Shown: positions 44,147 to 52,079 of the stretch, piece by piece
Position numbering within the stretch: position 1 is the first letter of the stretch
How the letters are laid out: the number at the start of each line of letters is the position of its first letter
Assembly: GCF_024508235.1 (NCBI RefSeq)
Contig: NZ_CP101943.1
Span: 310,001 to 374,000, forward strand
Reading direction: 5' to 3'
DNA: 64,000 bases
DNA from: Halococcus qingdaonensis
Lineage (GTDB): Archaea; Halobacteriota; Halobacteria; Halobacteriales; Halococcaceae
Program-made: the position numbers and the translations under genes
Notes under the pieces: generated by a model
Database searches by the model: none
The model's input: the letters and a program-made list of their open reading frames with translations, nothing else
What the model was told of the DNA's origin: nothing

Positions 44147-44440
44147 ATGGTCGCCGTCCGCTACACCTGTCCGCGCTGCGACGCGCTCGTCACGCTCGAT
44201 CGCGCGGCCGAACTCGCCGACAAGTCGGTGACGCCCTTCGCCCTCGACGGCTGGGAGTACGCCGCTCCACACGAGGCCTTCGAGAGCGCCGACGGCGTCG
44301 AGATCGTCTGTGGCGCGGCCGAGACCGACGGCGAAGGCTGTGGCGAACTGTTCTACCTGAACTTCGTGAAGTACGACGAGGGTCGTGCGGTCGAGGCACG
44401 CACGACGCCAGCGGACGTCTCGTTCGACTTCCTGCGCTAG
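44147..44440 (+). CDS. Small zinc-ribbon-like protein
   Basis: This 97-residue protein has CPRC near the start (VRYTCPRCDALVTL) and a second Cys pair (EIVCGAAETDGEGCGELFY), the spacing of a zinc ribbon. No known partner. It is convergent with rtcB, overlapping by four bases. Confidence 0.7.
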   Translation: MVAVRYTCPRCDALVTLDRAAELADKSVTPFALDGWEYAAPHEAFESADGVEIVCGAAETDGEGCGELFYLNFVKYDEGRAVEARTTPADVSFDFLR

Positions 44441-45894
44441 CCCTTGATGTTGCAGACCGGGAAGGTCCGGGCCACGGTGTCGCCGATGCCCAGCTCGTCG
44501 GAGACGCGCACGACCTCGTCGACGTCCTTGTAGACGCCCGGGGCCTCCTCGGCGACCGTCGCGCCGCTCTGGGCCTTCACGTACACTTTCTGGCCCCGTA
44601 GCTCGTCCTGGACGTCCTCGCCCCAGAACTCGTCTTTGGCCTGCGTGCGACTCATCGTCCGGCCGGCACCGTGGGCCGTCGAGCCGAAGGTCGTCTCCAT
44701 CGAGCTCTCGCCGCCGCGCAGGACGTACGAGCCAGCGCCCATGCTCCCTGGGATGATGACCGGCTGGCCGACGTCGCGATAGGCGCTGGGCACTTCCTCG
44801 CGCCCGGCCGGGAACGCCCGCGTCGCGCCCTTGCGGTGGACGTAGAGTTCGCGCTCCTCGCCGTCGACCTCGTGGACCTCCTTCTTGGCGATGTTGTGGG
44901 CGACGTCGTAGAGCAGATTCATCTCCATCTCCTCCCACGAGCGGTCGAACACCCGCTCGAACACCTGCCTGGTGCGATGCATGATGAGCTGGCGGTTGAC
45001 CCACGCGTAGTTGATCGCCGCACACATCGCGCCGTAATACTCCTCGGCGAGCCGACTCCCGGCCGGCGCGGCCGCGAGCTCCTTGTCCGGCAGCTGATCG
45101 AGGAGCTCCGGATGGGCCTGCTCGACCTCGCGGGTGTACTCGGTACAGACCTGATGACCGAGCCCGCGCGAGCCACAGTGGATGAGCACGACGATCTGAT
45201 CCGCCGAGAGCCCGTAGGAATCGGCCACGCCCTCGCGGAACACGTCGGTCACGCGCTGGACTTCGAGGAAGTGGTTGCCCGATCCCAGGCTGCCGATCTG
45301 GTTTTTCCCCCTGTCCTTGGCCTTCTGCGAGACCGCAGCGGGGTCGGCGTCCGGTCGGCGACCCTCGTCCTCGCAGTGGGCGAGATCGCCATCGACGGCA
45401 TAACCCTCGTTGAGCGCCCACTCGACGCCCCGATCGAGGATCTCCTCGACCGTCTCGACGCCCGATTCGACGACGCCACCGCCGCCGAGTCCCGAGGGGA
45501 CGTTCGCAAAGAGCGACTCGACCAGCTCCTCCTCGTGGCCCTGGACGTCCTCGTAGCTGAGGTTCGTCGTCATCATCCGCACGCCACAGTTGATGTCGAA
45601 GCCCACAGCTCCGGGCGAGATGCACCCCTCTTCGGCATCGATGCCGGCAACACCACCCACCGGGAAGCCGTAGCCCTGGTGGCCGTCGGGCATACAGATC
45701 GCGTACTTCCGTACGCCCGGGAGCTGTGTCGAGTTCTTCAGCTGCTGGAGCGTCTTGTCGTCGGCGATCTGATCGAGCAGTTCCTCGCTAGCGAGCACCC
45801 GTGCCGGGGCGTTCATCTCCTCGTCCTGCGGGATCTCCCAAACGTACTCCTCGACTCGTTCGAGCGTGATCCCGTCGGCGTCGTACGTGTCCAT
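44437..45894 (-). CDS. rtcB: tRNA-splicing ligase RtcB
   Basis: This 485-residue GTP- and Mn-dependent RNA ligase joins 2',3'-cyclic phosphate and 5'-OH ends of tRNA halves. Motifs are ICMPDGHQGYGFPVGG, GAVGFDINCGVRM with the metal Cys, IGSLGSGNHFLEVQ, LIHCGSRGLGHQV, HNIAKKE, and the guanylylated His in STAHGAGRTMSR. ATG 45894 is the family start. It lies 46 bp after the archease gene, its activating partner. Confidence 0.97.
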   Translation of the reverse strand: MDTYDADGITLERVEEYVWEIPQDEEMNAPARVLASEELLDQIADDKTLQQLKNSTQLPGVRKYAICMPDGHQGYGFPVGGVAGIDAEEGCISPGAVGFDINCGVRMMTTNLSYEDVQGHEEELVESLFANVPSGLGGGGVVESGVETVEEILDRGVEWALNEGYAVDGDLAHCEDEGRRPDADPAAVSQKAKDRGKNQIGSLGSGNHFLEVQRVTDVFREGVADSYGLSADQIVVLIHCGSRGLGHQVCTEYTREVEQAHPELLDQLPDKELAAAPAGSRLAEEYYGAMCAAINYAWVNRQLIMHRTRQVFERVFDRSWEEMEMNLLYDVAHNIAKKEVHEVDGEERELYVHRKGATRAFPAGREEVPSAYRDVGQPVIIPGSMGAGSYVLRGGESSMETTFGSTAHGAGRTMSRTQAKDEFWGEDVQDELRGQKVYVKAQSGATVAEEAPGVYKDVDEVVRVSDELGIGDTVARTFPVCNIKG

Positions 45895-45940
45895 ACGAAT
45901 CGTATTCGAGCACTGCCGGAATAGGTTTCGTCTGCCTGGG

Positions 45941-46351
45941 TCAGACGTCGAAGACGACGTAGGCGTTCCAGCCGTCACTATCCTGCTCGATGCGCATCTC
46001 GGAGTACGTCACGGCCTTCACCTCGCGCGCATCGATCGTCCCGAGTGGAACGCCCCGTGCGCTCGCGTCGAGTCGCCACCCGTCGCCCGTCCGATCCACC
46101 GCCGCCCGGTTCTCGACGGGAAGCACGCCACGCACGTCGCGCTGGTAGATACAGTCGGCGAGATACTCGTAGAGCAGCGCCTCGCGGTTTTCGGCCTGGA
46201 CCGCGAACGAGAAGCGGTCGCCGTCGTCGGGGATCGTCTCGCACATCGCCGCCGCCAGCCCGTCGGCGACCGCACCGAACGTTGCGTCGAGGGTTTCCCC
46301 GTCGGCGGCGACGGCCACGTCGGCGGTATGTTCGCGGAGTTCGAAGCTCAC
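45941..46351 (-). CDS. Archease (RtcB cofactor protein)
   Basis: This 136-residue protein has the signature FELREHTADVAVAADGETL and metal-site residues near LLYEYLADCIYQRDV, ending YSEMRIEQDSDGWNAYVVFDV. Archease speeds guanylylation and turnover of RtcB. The start is GTG 46351, overlapping the upstream DUF502 stop by GTGA. With rtcB next, it forms a ligase-cofactor unit. Confidence 0.95.
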   Translation of the reverse strand: MSFELREHTADVAVAADGETLDATFGAVADGLAAAMCETIPDDGDRFSFAVQAENREALLYEYLADCIYQRDVRGVLPVENRAAVDRTGDGWRLDASARGVPLGTIDAREVKAVTYSEMRIEQDSDGWNAYVVFDV

Positions 46352-47196
46352 GACTCGCCCCGTTCCGATCGGTCGCTCTCGCCGGATTCGTCGGTGGGTT
46401 CGCCCGGCCCGCCGACGACCCCCTCCGCGACGGTCGTCCGTTCGGCGTCGTACTCGCCGAGCGCCGCCATCTCGTCGGCCGAGAGGCTCGCCGCACCCTC
46501 CGTATCGCCGATCGCCACGCCGCTCGTGACGATGGCGCTGACGGCCTGTTCGACGGTGAGATCGACGTCGTAGACCTTCGCCGCGGGGACGTGGATCAGG
46601 AACCCACCCATCACGGGGTTCGGCGCGAGCGGCATGAACAGCGTTTTGAGATCGTCGTGACTCGCCGCCTCGTCGACGGTCGCCGGCGGTTTCGCAGTCA
46701 CGAACGCGAAGGAGTAGGTCCCCTCGTTGGGGAACTCGATGAGCTTCACCTCCTGAAAGCTGCTGGTGTCGCTTTCGAGCAGCACGTCGCTCATGCGCCG
46801 AAAGCTGGTGTAGACCGAGCCGACGCCGGGGATCGCCTCCATCGCGGTGTGAAACCACGCCGAGAGCTTGCGGTCCGAGGAGGTCGCGTGCGCGACGAAG
46901 CCGACGACGAGCACGATCGCCACGAGCGCGAAGACGGTCCCGAACTCGATAAGCACGGAGCCGAACTCGGGGCCGAGGCCGATCGCGCGGGCGAAGCCGA
47001 TAACTGGGCTGACGAGGCCGAGTACGCGCGCGGCGGCGACGACCGGCGTGAGCACGTTGCTGAGGAAGTTGAGCACGAACCCGAGGATCATCACGGTGAC
47101 GAGAAACGGGATTGTGAGCGCGGCACCCGTGATCAGCCATTCACGCACCTGATAGAGCAATCCCGACGATTCTCGCGAGTCCGACGCCGAAGCCAT
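46348..47196 (-). CDS. DUF502 family membrane protein
   Basis: This 282-residue protein has two long helices (about 22-45 and 83-104) and the family segment AMEAIPGVGSVYTSFRRMSDVL, then EFPNEGTYSFAFVT and PTPNPVMGGFL-like PLAPNPVMGGFLIHV. DUF502 function is unknown. The acidic C-terminal 60 residues are extra. It is coupled to archease, which may reflect co-expression only. Confidence 0.9.
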   Translation of the reverse strand: MASASDSRESSGLLYQVREWLITGAALTIPFLVTVMILGFVLNFLSNVLTPVVAAARVLGLVSPVIGFARAIGLGPEFGSVLIEFGTVFALVAIVLVVGFVAHATSSDRKLSAWFHTAMEAIPGVGSVYTSFRRMSDVLLESDTSSFQEVKLIEFPNEGTYSFAFVTAKPPATVDEAASHDDLKTLFMPLAPNPVMGGFLIHVPAAKVYDVDLTVEQAVSAIVTSGVAIGDTEGAASLSADEMAALGEYDAERTTVAEGVVGGPGEPTDESGESDRSERGES

Positions 47197-47254
47197 ACCC
47201 CTGCCAGCGGGTGCCGCGTCGAAAGCGTTGTGCCTTCATCTGCGGGCGGTGGAG

Positions 47255-47260
47255 TTATAG
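47255..47260 (+). promoter_or_regulatory. TATA box of the 47284 acetyltransferase
   Basis: TTATAG lies 24-29 bp before the GTG at 47284, consistent with a leaderless transcript and supporting that GTG start. Confidence 0.55.
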
Positions 47261-47283
47261 TTCCCTACACGTAACGCCCGACG

Positions 47284-47760
47284 GTGAGTATCGATGTCAC
47301 GAATCGCGTCGTCGAGCCCGGCAGTGACGAGCATCTCGACGCCGCGTGGGAGCTGAAAGAGCGCATCCGCCGCGAGGAGGGGGTGCTCAAACAGCGCCGC
47401 GGCTTCTTTGCCGACGCCTACCGCCGAGCGACCGTCCATCTCGTCTTCGCGGGCGAGGAGGAGCTCATCGGCTTCGCGGCCGTCCGCCGCGACGGCTACG
47501 TGCTCTTTCTGGCCGTCGACATGCCCCATCGTGGCGAGGGGTTCGGCGAGCGCCTCATCGCCACCGTCGCCGACGAGCACGGCTCCGTGAGCTGTCACGC
47601 CCGCGCGAGCAATCAGGACGCCGTCGGTTTCTACGAACACATCGGCTTCGAGGTCCAGCGCCACATCGATCACTACTACGAGGACGGCGGCGCAGCCTAC
47701 TATCTCAAACTCGGTGACGGCGGTCTCACCGATCGCATCTCGTCGTTCTTCCGCGGTTGA
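47284..47760 (+). CDS. GNAT acetyltransferase, RimI-like
   Basis: This 158-residue protein has VLFLAVDMPHRGEGFGERLIATV (acetyl-CoA loop R-G-x-G-x-G/A) and SNQDAVGFYEHIGFEVQRHIDHYY, the latter typical of RimI-type enzymes acting on protein N-termini. GTG 47284 is supported by the TATA spacing. It is convergent with the ferredoxin fusion. Confidence 0.88.
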   Translation: MSIDVTNRVVEPGSDEHLDAAWELKERIRREEGVLKQRRGFFADAYRRATVHLVFAGEEELIGFAAVRRDGYVLFLAVDMPHRGEGFGERLIATVADEHGSVSCHARASNQDAVGFYEHIGFEVQRHIDHYYEDGGAAYYLKLGDGGLTDRISSFFRG

Positions 47761-47807
47761 CTATCCTTTCCGACCCGTTGAAAAACCTCGTCCCTGCAGC
47801 GACTGCC

Positions 47808-48461
47808 TTAGTCGCTGGCGTGGGCCTGCTCGAACGGTCTGGGCGGCAGCCTGAGCTCGTCGAGTCCGGGCAGGTGTTTGATGTTGTAGATCACCTTCAT
47901 CTCGTCGGTGAGCGGGATGCCGTTACAGGAGAGGCGAATCCCGTGGGCCTTCATCTCCGGCGGGAGGATCGTGTCGGCGGGCATCTCCAGCTCGCCTTCA
48001 ACGACCGCGACCGCACAGTTCGCGCACGCGCCGCCGCGACAGGCGTAGGGCCACGCGAACCCGCGGTTCTCGGCGGCTTCGAGCAGCGACTCGCCCGGCT
48101 CGACGACGAACTTGCCGTGGTTGACCGGGTCGAGATCCGCGTCGCCCGCCTTCCCGAAGAGATCGCTGTCGCCGACGTCCCAGCCGTGATCGTCGAGCAC
48201 GGCGTAGTTCAGATATTCGACGTGTGCGCCGTCCGGGCCGTCGTCCGGTTCGGGCTCGTCTTCGATCTCCTCTTCCTCGGGCGGTGCTTCGAGCTCGCGG
48301 CCGGCCTTGGCCGCCTCGTAAGCCGCCCGGACGCGCTGGAACTCCGCGGTCGATCCCCCGTGGTCGGGATGGGCCTCGATGATGCGCTCGCGGTAGGCTC
48401 TCCGGAGGTCGGCCTCGCTCGCGTCGGGGTCGATGTCCAAAACCTCGAACGGGGACGCCAC
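47808..48461 (-). CDS. J-domain / [2Fe-2S] ferredoxin fusion
   Basis: This 217-residue protein begins with a J domain (SPFEVLDIDPDASEADLRRA, HPD in IEAHPDHGGST, about residues 2-55). An acidic linker and a plant-type ferredoxin follow, with Cys ligands PYACRGGACANCAVAVVEG and a fourth in RLSCNGIPL. The His-Pro-Asp loop would stimulate an Hsp70 (DnaK). A C-terminal IYNIKHLPGLDELR matches haloarchaeal ferredoxins. The GTG at 48461 starts directly at the J domain; the frame is open to 48533. Confidence 0.9.
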   Translation of the reverse strand: MASPFEVLDIDPDASEADLRRAYRERIIEAHPDHGGSTAEFQRVRAAYEAAKAGRELEAPPEEEEIEDEPEPDDGPDGAHVEYLNYAVLDDHGWDVGDSDLFGKAGDADLDPVNHGKFVVEPGESLLEAAENRGFAWPYACRGGACANCAVAVVEGELEMPADTILPPEMKAHGIRLSCNGIPLTDEMKVIYNIKHLPGLDELRLPPRPFEQAHASD

Positions 48462-48548
48462 ACCGAATATACCGTACCCCGACTGAAAAGGATTCCCGAT
48501 GCGGAACGGCGCTGTGGCCGCTCTGCCGGCCATCGAGCGCCCGCGTGA

Positions 48549-49376
48549 TCAGTCGTCGCCGAGGCCGAGTCCGGGATACCAGCGATCGGCACCGGCCTCG
48601 CGCGCCCGCTCGTCCATCCGGGCGAGCAGCGCCGTCGCGAGACTCGCCGTCTCGGCCGCCCGGTTCTCGCCTTCGGTGCGGAACTCGCCGGTCGTCCGGT
48701 TGGCATATACTGTGCAGATCGCGCCCGCCCGGAGCCCGTAGAGGTTCGCGAGACTGAGGATCGCGCTCGATTCCATCTCGAAGTTGAGCACGCCGGCCTC
48801 GCGCAGCTCCTCGAAGCGCTCCTCGCTGCCGGCGGCCTCGAACCCCTCGAAGCCCGGCCGGCTCTGCCCTGCGTAGAAACTGTCGGTACTCGCGGTCACG
48901 CCGACGTGGTAGTTGTGGCCCAGTTCCTCAGCTGCGGCGACCAGCGCCGCCACGACGCGGTCGTCGGCGCTCGCCGGGAACTCCTCGCGGACGTACTCGT
49001 CGCTGGTTCCCTCCTGTCTGACGGCCCCCGAAGTGATGACGAGATCGCCGACGTCCATCTCGGGCTGGATCGCCCCGCAGGAGCCGACCCGGAGGAACGT
49101 CTCGCAGCCGACGCGTGCGAGCTCCTCGACGGCGATCGCCGCCGAGGGGCTACCGATACCCGTCGAGGTCGTGCTGATCGGCGCGCCGTCGTACGCGCCC
49201 GTCGCGGTGCGGAACTCGCGGTGTTCGGCGACGATCTCCGATTCGTCCCACTGGTTCGTGATCTTCTCGATGCGCTCGGGATCGCCCGGTAGCAACACGG
49301 TGTCGGCGACGTCGTCGGGAGCGACCCCGAGGTGATACTGCGTTTCGTCGTTCGGATCCTCGCTATCGCCGGTCAT
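48549..49376 (-). CDS. udp: Uridine phosphorylase
   Basis: This 275-residue nucleoside phosphorylase has YHLGVAPDDVADTVLLPGDPER, GIGSPSAAIAVEEL, LRVGSCGAIQPEMDVGDLV, and VLNFEMESSAILSLANLYG in the base-binding region. This family cleaves uridine to uracil and ribose-1-phosphate. ATG 49376 overlaps the cdd stop by four bases, pairing cytidine deamination with uridine cleavage. Confidence 0.94.
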   Translation of the reverse strand: MTGDSEDPNDETQYHLGVAPDDVADTVLLPGDPERIEKITNQWDESEIVAEHREFRTATGAYDGAPISTTSTGIGSPSAAIAVEELARVGCETFLRVGSCGAIQPEMDVGDLVITSGAVRQEGTSDEYVREEFPASADDRVVAALVAAAEELGHNYHVGVTASTDSFYAGQSRPGFEGFEAAGSEERFEELREAGVLNFEMESSAILSLANLYGLRAGAICTVYANRTTGEFRTEGENRAAETASLATALLARMDERAREAGADRWYPGLGLGDD

Positions 49377-49768
49377 CGTCCTAACGTATCGGCCGAGATC
49401 GCGTCCGGCAGCAGCTCGCCGAGTCGGTACTCGCTCCTGGATTCGCCCTCGTCGCAGAGCACCCGGAGGTCGTCGTCGCAGAACTCCGAGAGGCTCTGGC
49501 GGCACATCCCGCAGGGAAGGACGCCGTCGCGCTCGGAGGAGGCGACCGCGAGGCGCGCGAAGTCGTGGTGGCCGTTCTTGACCGCTTCGGCGAGCGCGAC
49601 CTCCTCGGCGTGGAGGCTGTTCGAGTAGTTGGCGTTCTCGATGTTGCAGCCGAGAAAGACCGTTCCGTCCGTCGTTTCGAGCGCTGCCCCGACTCGGTAG
49701 TTGGAGTAGGGGACGTGTGCGCTTTCCGTCGCGTCACGGGCGCGGGCGATGAGTTCGTCGTCGTCCAT
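49373..49768 (-). CDS. cdd: Cytidine deaminase
   Basis: This 131-residue zinc enzyme converts cytidine to uridine. It shows VPYSNYRVGAALETTDGTVFLG, the catalytic H-A-E motif in SLHAEEVALAEAV, and the P-C-x2-C zinc motif LPCGMCRQSLSEF. It is upstream of and coupled to udp, forming a pyrimidine salvage pair. Confidence 0.96.
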   Translation of the reverse strand: MDDDELIARARDATESAHVPYSNYRVGAALETTDGTVFLGCNIENANYSNSLHAEEVALAEAVKNGHHDFARLAVASSERDGVLPCGMCRQSLSEFCDDDLRVLCDEGESRSEYRLGELLPDAISADTLGR

Positions 49769-49839
49769 GCCCGTGGAGTCACTCGCGTGGCGTCAAATAC
49801 CCACCGGGATTCGACGGCGCGTGACGGACTGCTGTCCTC

Positions 49840-50118
49840 TCAGAGCTTGCCTTCGGCGTCGGTGGCGAGCTCGCGCATGCGCTTGCCGATGCGGCCGGCG
49901 TCGGAGAACTCGTCGTCGCTCATCGCCTCGGCGAGGGCGTTGCCGAGGATGAAGACGGCGTGTTTGTGCTCGTTTTTCGATTTGTGAACGTCGTCGGGCG
50001 TGACGTCGAGCTCCTCGTAGGCCTCGAACAGCTCCGGGTCGACGTCCTCGCGGTTGTTGACGAATTCGGTGATCGTCACCATCTCCTCGTGGAGTTCGAG
50101 GAGTTCCTCCTTGTGCAT
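49840..50118 (-). CDS. UPF0058 family protein
   Basis: This 92-residue helical protein has the archaeal UPF0058 pattern MHKEELLELHEEMVTITEF and VHKSKNEHKHAVFILGNAL. The function of the family is not known. It is monocistronic on the minus strand. Confidence 0.88.
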   Translation of the reverse strand: MHKEELLELHEEMVTITEFVNNREDVDPELFEAYEELDVTPDDVHKSKNEHKHAVFILGNALAEAMSDDEFSDAGRIGKRMRELATDAEGKL

Positions 50119-50267
50119 ATTGGGTATCTAGAGGAGTTCGGTCGGTTTAACGGTTGTCCTCACGACCGGCCTCACCGTCGGACAGCAGTACGGAACGATC
50201 GGCGTTCGATACCGTTTCGATGAATGGATCGTCGCGTCACGGGTTCCCGATCAGCTCCCCAAAAATA

Positions 50268-50483
50268 TCAGAAGACGTACTCGTCTTCGTGGCCCATCAT
50301 CCCGTCGTCTTCGAGGCCAGTGCCCTCTTCGTCGTCCATCGGTCCATTCGTCTGATATGCCCGCATTCCCGACGAGAGAAGCTCTTCGACCGCTTCCTGA
50401 CGGTTGAGGAACTCCCCTTCCTCGACCATGCGCGCGATCTGCATTTCGAGCTGCTCCGGGATCGTGATCTCTACTTTAGCCAT
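50268..50483 (-). CDS. Ribbon-helix-helix (CopG-like) protein
   Basis: This 71-residue protein has an RHH fold: strand KVEITIPEQLEMQIARMVEE, helix FLNRQEAVEELLSSGMRAY. A disordered acidic Met/Asp-rich tail follows. RHH dimers bind DNA through the strand; the target is unknown. The 255-bp stretch after it (50484-50738) holds only AT-rich promoter-like sequence and no gene. Confidence 0.8.
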   Translation of the reverse strand: MAKVEITIPEQLEMQIARMVEEGEFLNRQEAVEELLSSGMRAYQTNGPMDDEEGTGLEDDGMMGHEDEYVF

Positions 50484-50738
50484 CGGAACACCGGGGCTTC
50501 GGTAGAGGGGTATTTAATTCTGACGGGGAAATTGGTTCGGCTGAGAACAACCTTTGCTTATAGAAAGCAAATAATAATTTCAATATCGCGATCAAAACTT
50601 CTTGTCTGTGGGTGAATAGTTCCCTGATCTCCACTGGTCGCGAACGGCTCATCGAAACGCACATCGGGCGAATCACGGCGGGAGCGCGCCCGAAACCGGA
50701 AGGACACGCTCAAGGGCCTCCCATCCCAACTATCCGTG

Positions 50739-52079
50739 ATGGCACAGGCAGGACGTGAGGAGCAGCCGCCGGGCATCGGCGACGGACGGCTGGTGAGTCG
50801 CAGCCGCGAGATCGACGACTGTTCGTTCCGTGCGTTTCTCTCGGCACAGTCGTCTCCGCGGGTCTCGTGGGCGACGCCGGACGGCCTCGAACTCGTCGGT
50901 GGCGGCGCGGCGGCGGTCGTCCGTGCCGAGGGGACCGATCGCTTCGATACGCTCCGTGCGGACGCCACAGCGCTGTTCGACGACGTCGATGCCGACGGCC
51001 CGCCCGCCGCCCGCCCGCGCCTTCTCGGCGGGCTTGCCTTCGAGGCCGACCATACGCCCGCCCCGCCGTGGGAGGGGTTTCCGGCGGCGCTGTTCGTCCT
51101 GCCGCGCGTCCAGCTCACGCGTGCGAACGATCGGACGTGGCTGAGCGTCGCGTCCTACGACACCGACGCAACCTCCGAGAGCGTCGCTGAGCGTCTCGAC
51201 ACCGTCCACGAGACGATCGCCGATCTGCCGATGCTGCGCCCGAGCGGACAGCGACCGGGGATCGCCACCACCCGTCGACTGACTACCAACGCCGAGTGGA
51301 CCGAAAGCGTCGAGCGCGCCGTCGCGTCGATCCGGAGCGGCGATCTCCGGAAGGTCGTCTTAGCCACCGCGCTCGACGTGACGCTCGATGCGCCGATCGA
51401 CGTTCCCGACACGCTCGAACGGTTCCGGCGAACCTACCCCGAATGCTACCGATTTCTCGTCCAGCCGACGGAGGAGAAGGGGTTCTTCGGGCCGCCACCG
51501 GAGCGACTCGTCAGGATGGACGGCGACCACGTCGCCACCGAGGCGCTCGCGGGCTCGGTCGAGCGCGGCGACACGCCCGAGGAGGACGCCGAACTCGCGC
51601 GCTCGCTCGAAGCAAGCGACAAACTCGGCCACGAGCAGGCGCTCGTCACCGACACCATCCGCGAGCGCCTCGCTCCCTTTGGCACAGTCTGCGTCGGCGA
51701 GCGCGGGATCAAGCGTCTTTCCAACATCCAACACCTCCGAACGCCGATCACGGCGACGCTCGACGACGACAGCCACGTTCTCGATCTCGTCGAGGCGCTC
51801 CATCCGACACCGGCGGTCGGCGGTCTCCCGCCCGAGCGCGCCCGGTCGGTGATCCGCGAGACGGAACCGTTCGACCGTGGCTGGTACGCCTCTCCCGTCG
51901 GGTGGTTCGACGCCAGCGGCGACGGTGAGTTCGTCGTCGGCATCCGATCGGCGGTCGCTGGCGGCGACGACGCGACGCTGTTCGCGGGCGACGGCATCGT
52001 CGGCGACTCCGACCCCGCCGAGGAGTGGGCCGAGCTCGGGCCGAAGTTCCAGCCGGTGCTCGACGAACTCGACGAATGA
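50739..52079 (+). CDS. menF: Isochorismate synthase
   Basis: This 446-residue chorismate-utilising enzyme makes isochorismate for menaquinone. It has RSGDLRKVVLATALDVTLD, FLVQPTEEKGFFGPPPERLV, TEALAGSVERGDTPEEDAEL, and the C-terminal LVEALHPTPAVGGLPPERA with GWFDASGDGEFVVGIRSA. ATG 50739 is preferred over GTG 50736. It overlaps menD by ATGA. Confidence 0.95.
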   Translation: MAQAGREEQPPGIGDGRLVSRSREIDDCSFRAFLSAQSSPRVSWATPDGLELVGGGAAAVVRAEGTDRFDTLRADATALFDDVDADGPPAARPRLLGGLAFEADHTPAPPWEGFPAALFVLPRVQLTRANDRTWLSVASYDTDATSESVAERLDTVHETIADLPMLRPSGQRPGIATTRRLTTNAEWTESVERAVASIRSGDLRKVVLATALDVTLDAPIDVPDTLERFRRTYPECYRFLVQPTEEKGFFGPPPERLVRMDGDHVATEALAGSVERGDTPEEDAELARSLEASDKLGHEQALVTDTIRERLAPFGTVCVGERGIKRLSNIQHLRTPITATLDDDSHVLDLVEALHPTPAVGGLPPERARSVIRETEPFDRGWYASPVGWFDASGDGEFVVGIRSAVAGGDDATLFAGDGIVGDSDPAEEWAELGPKFQPVLDELDE

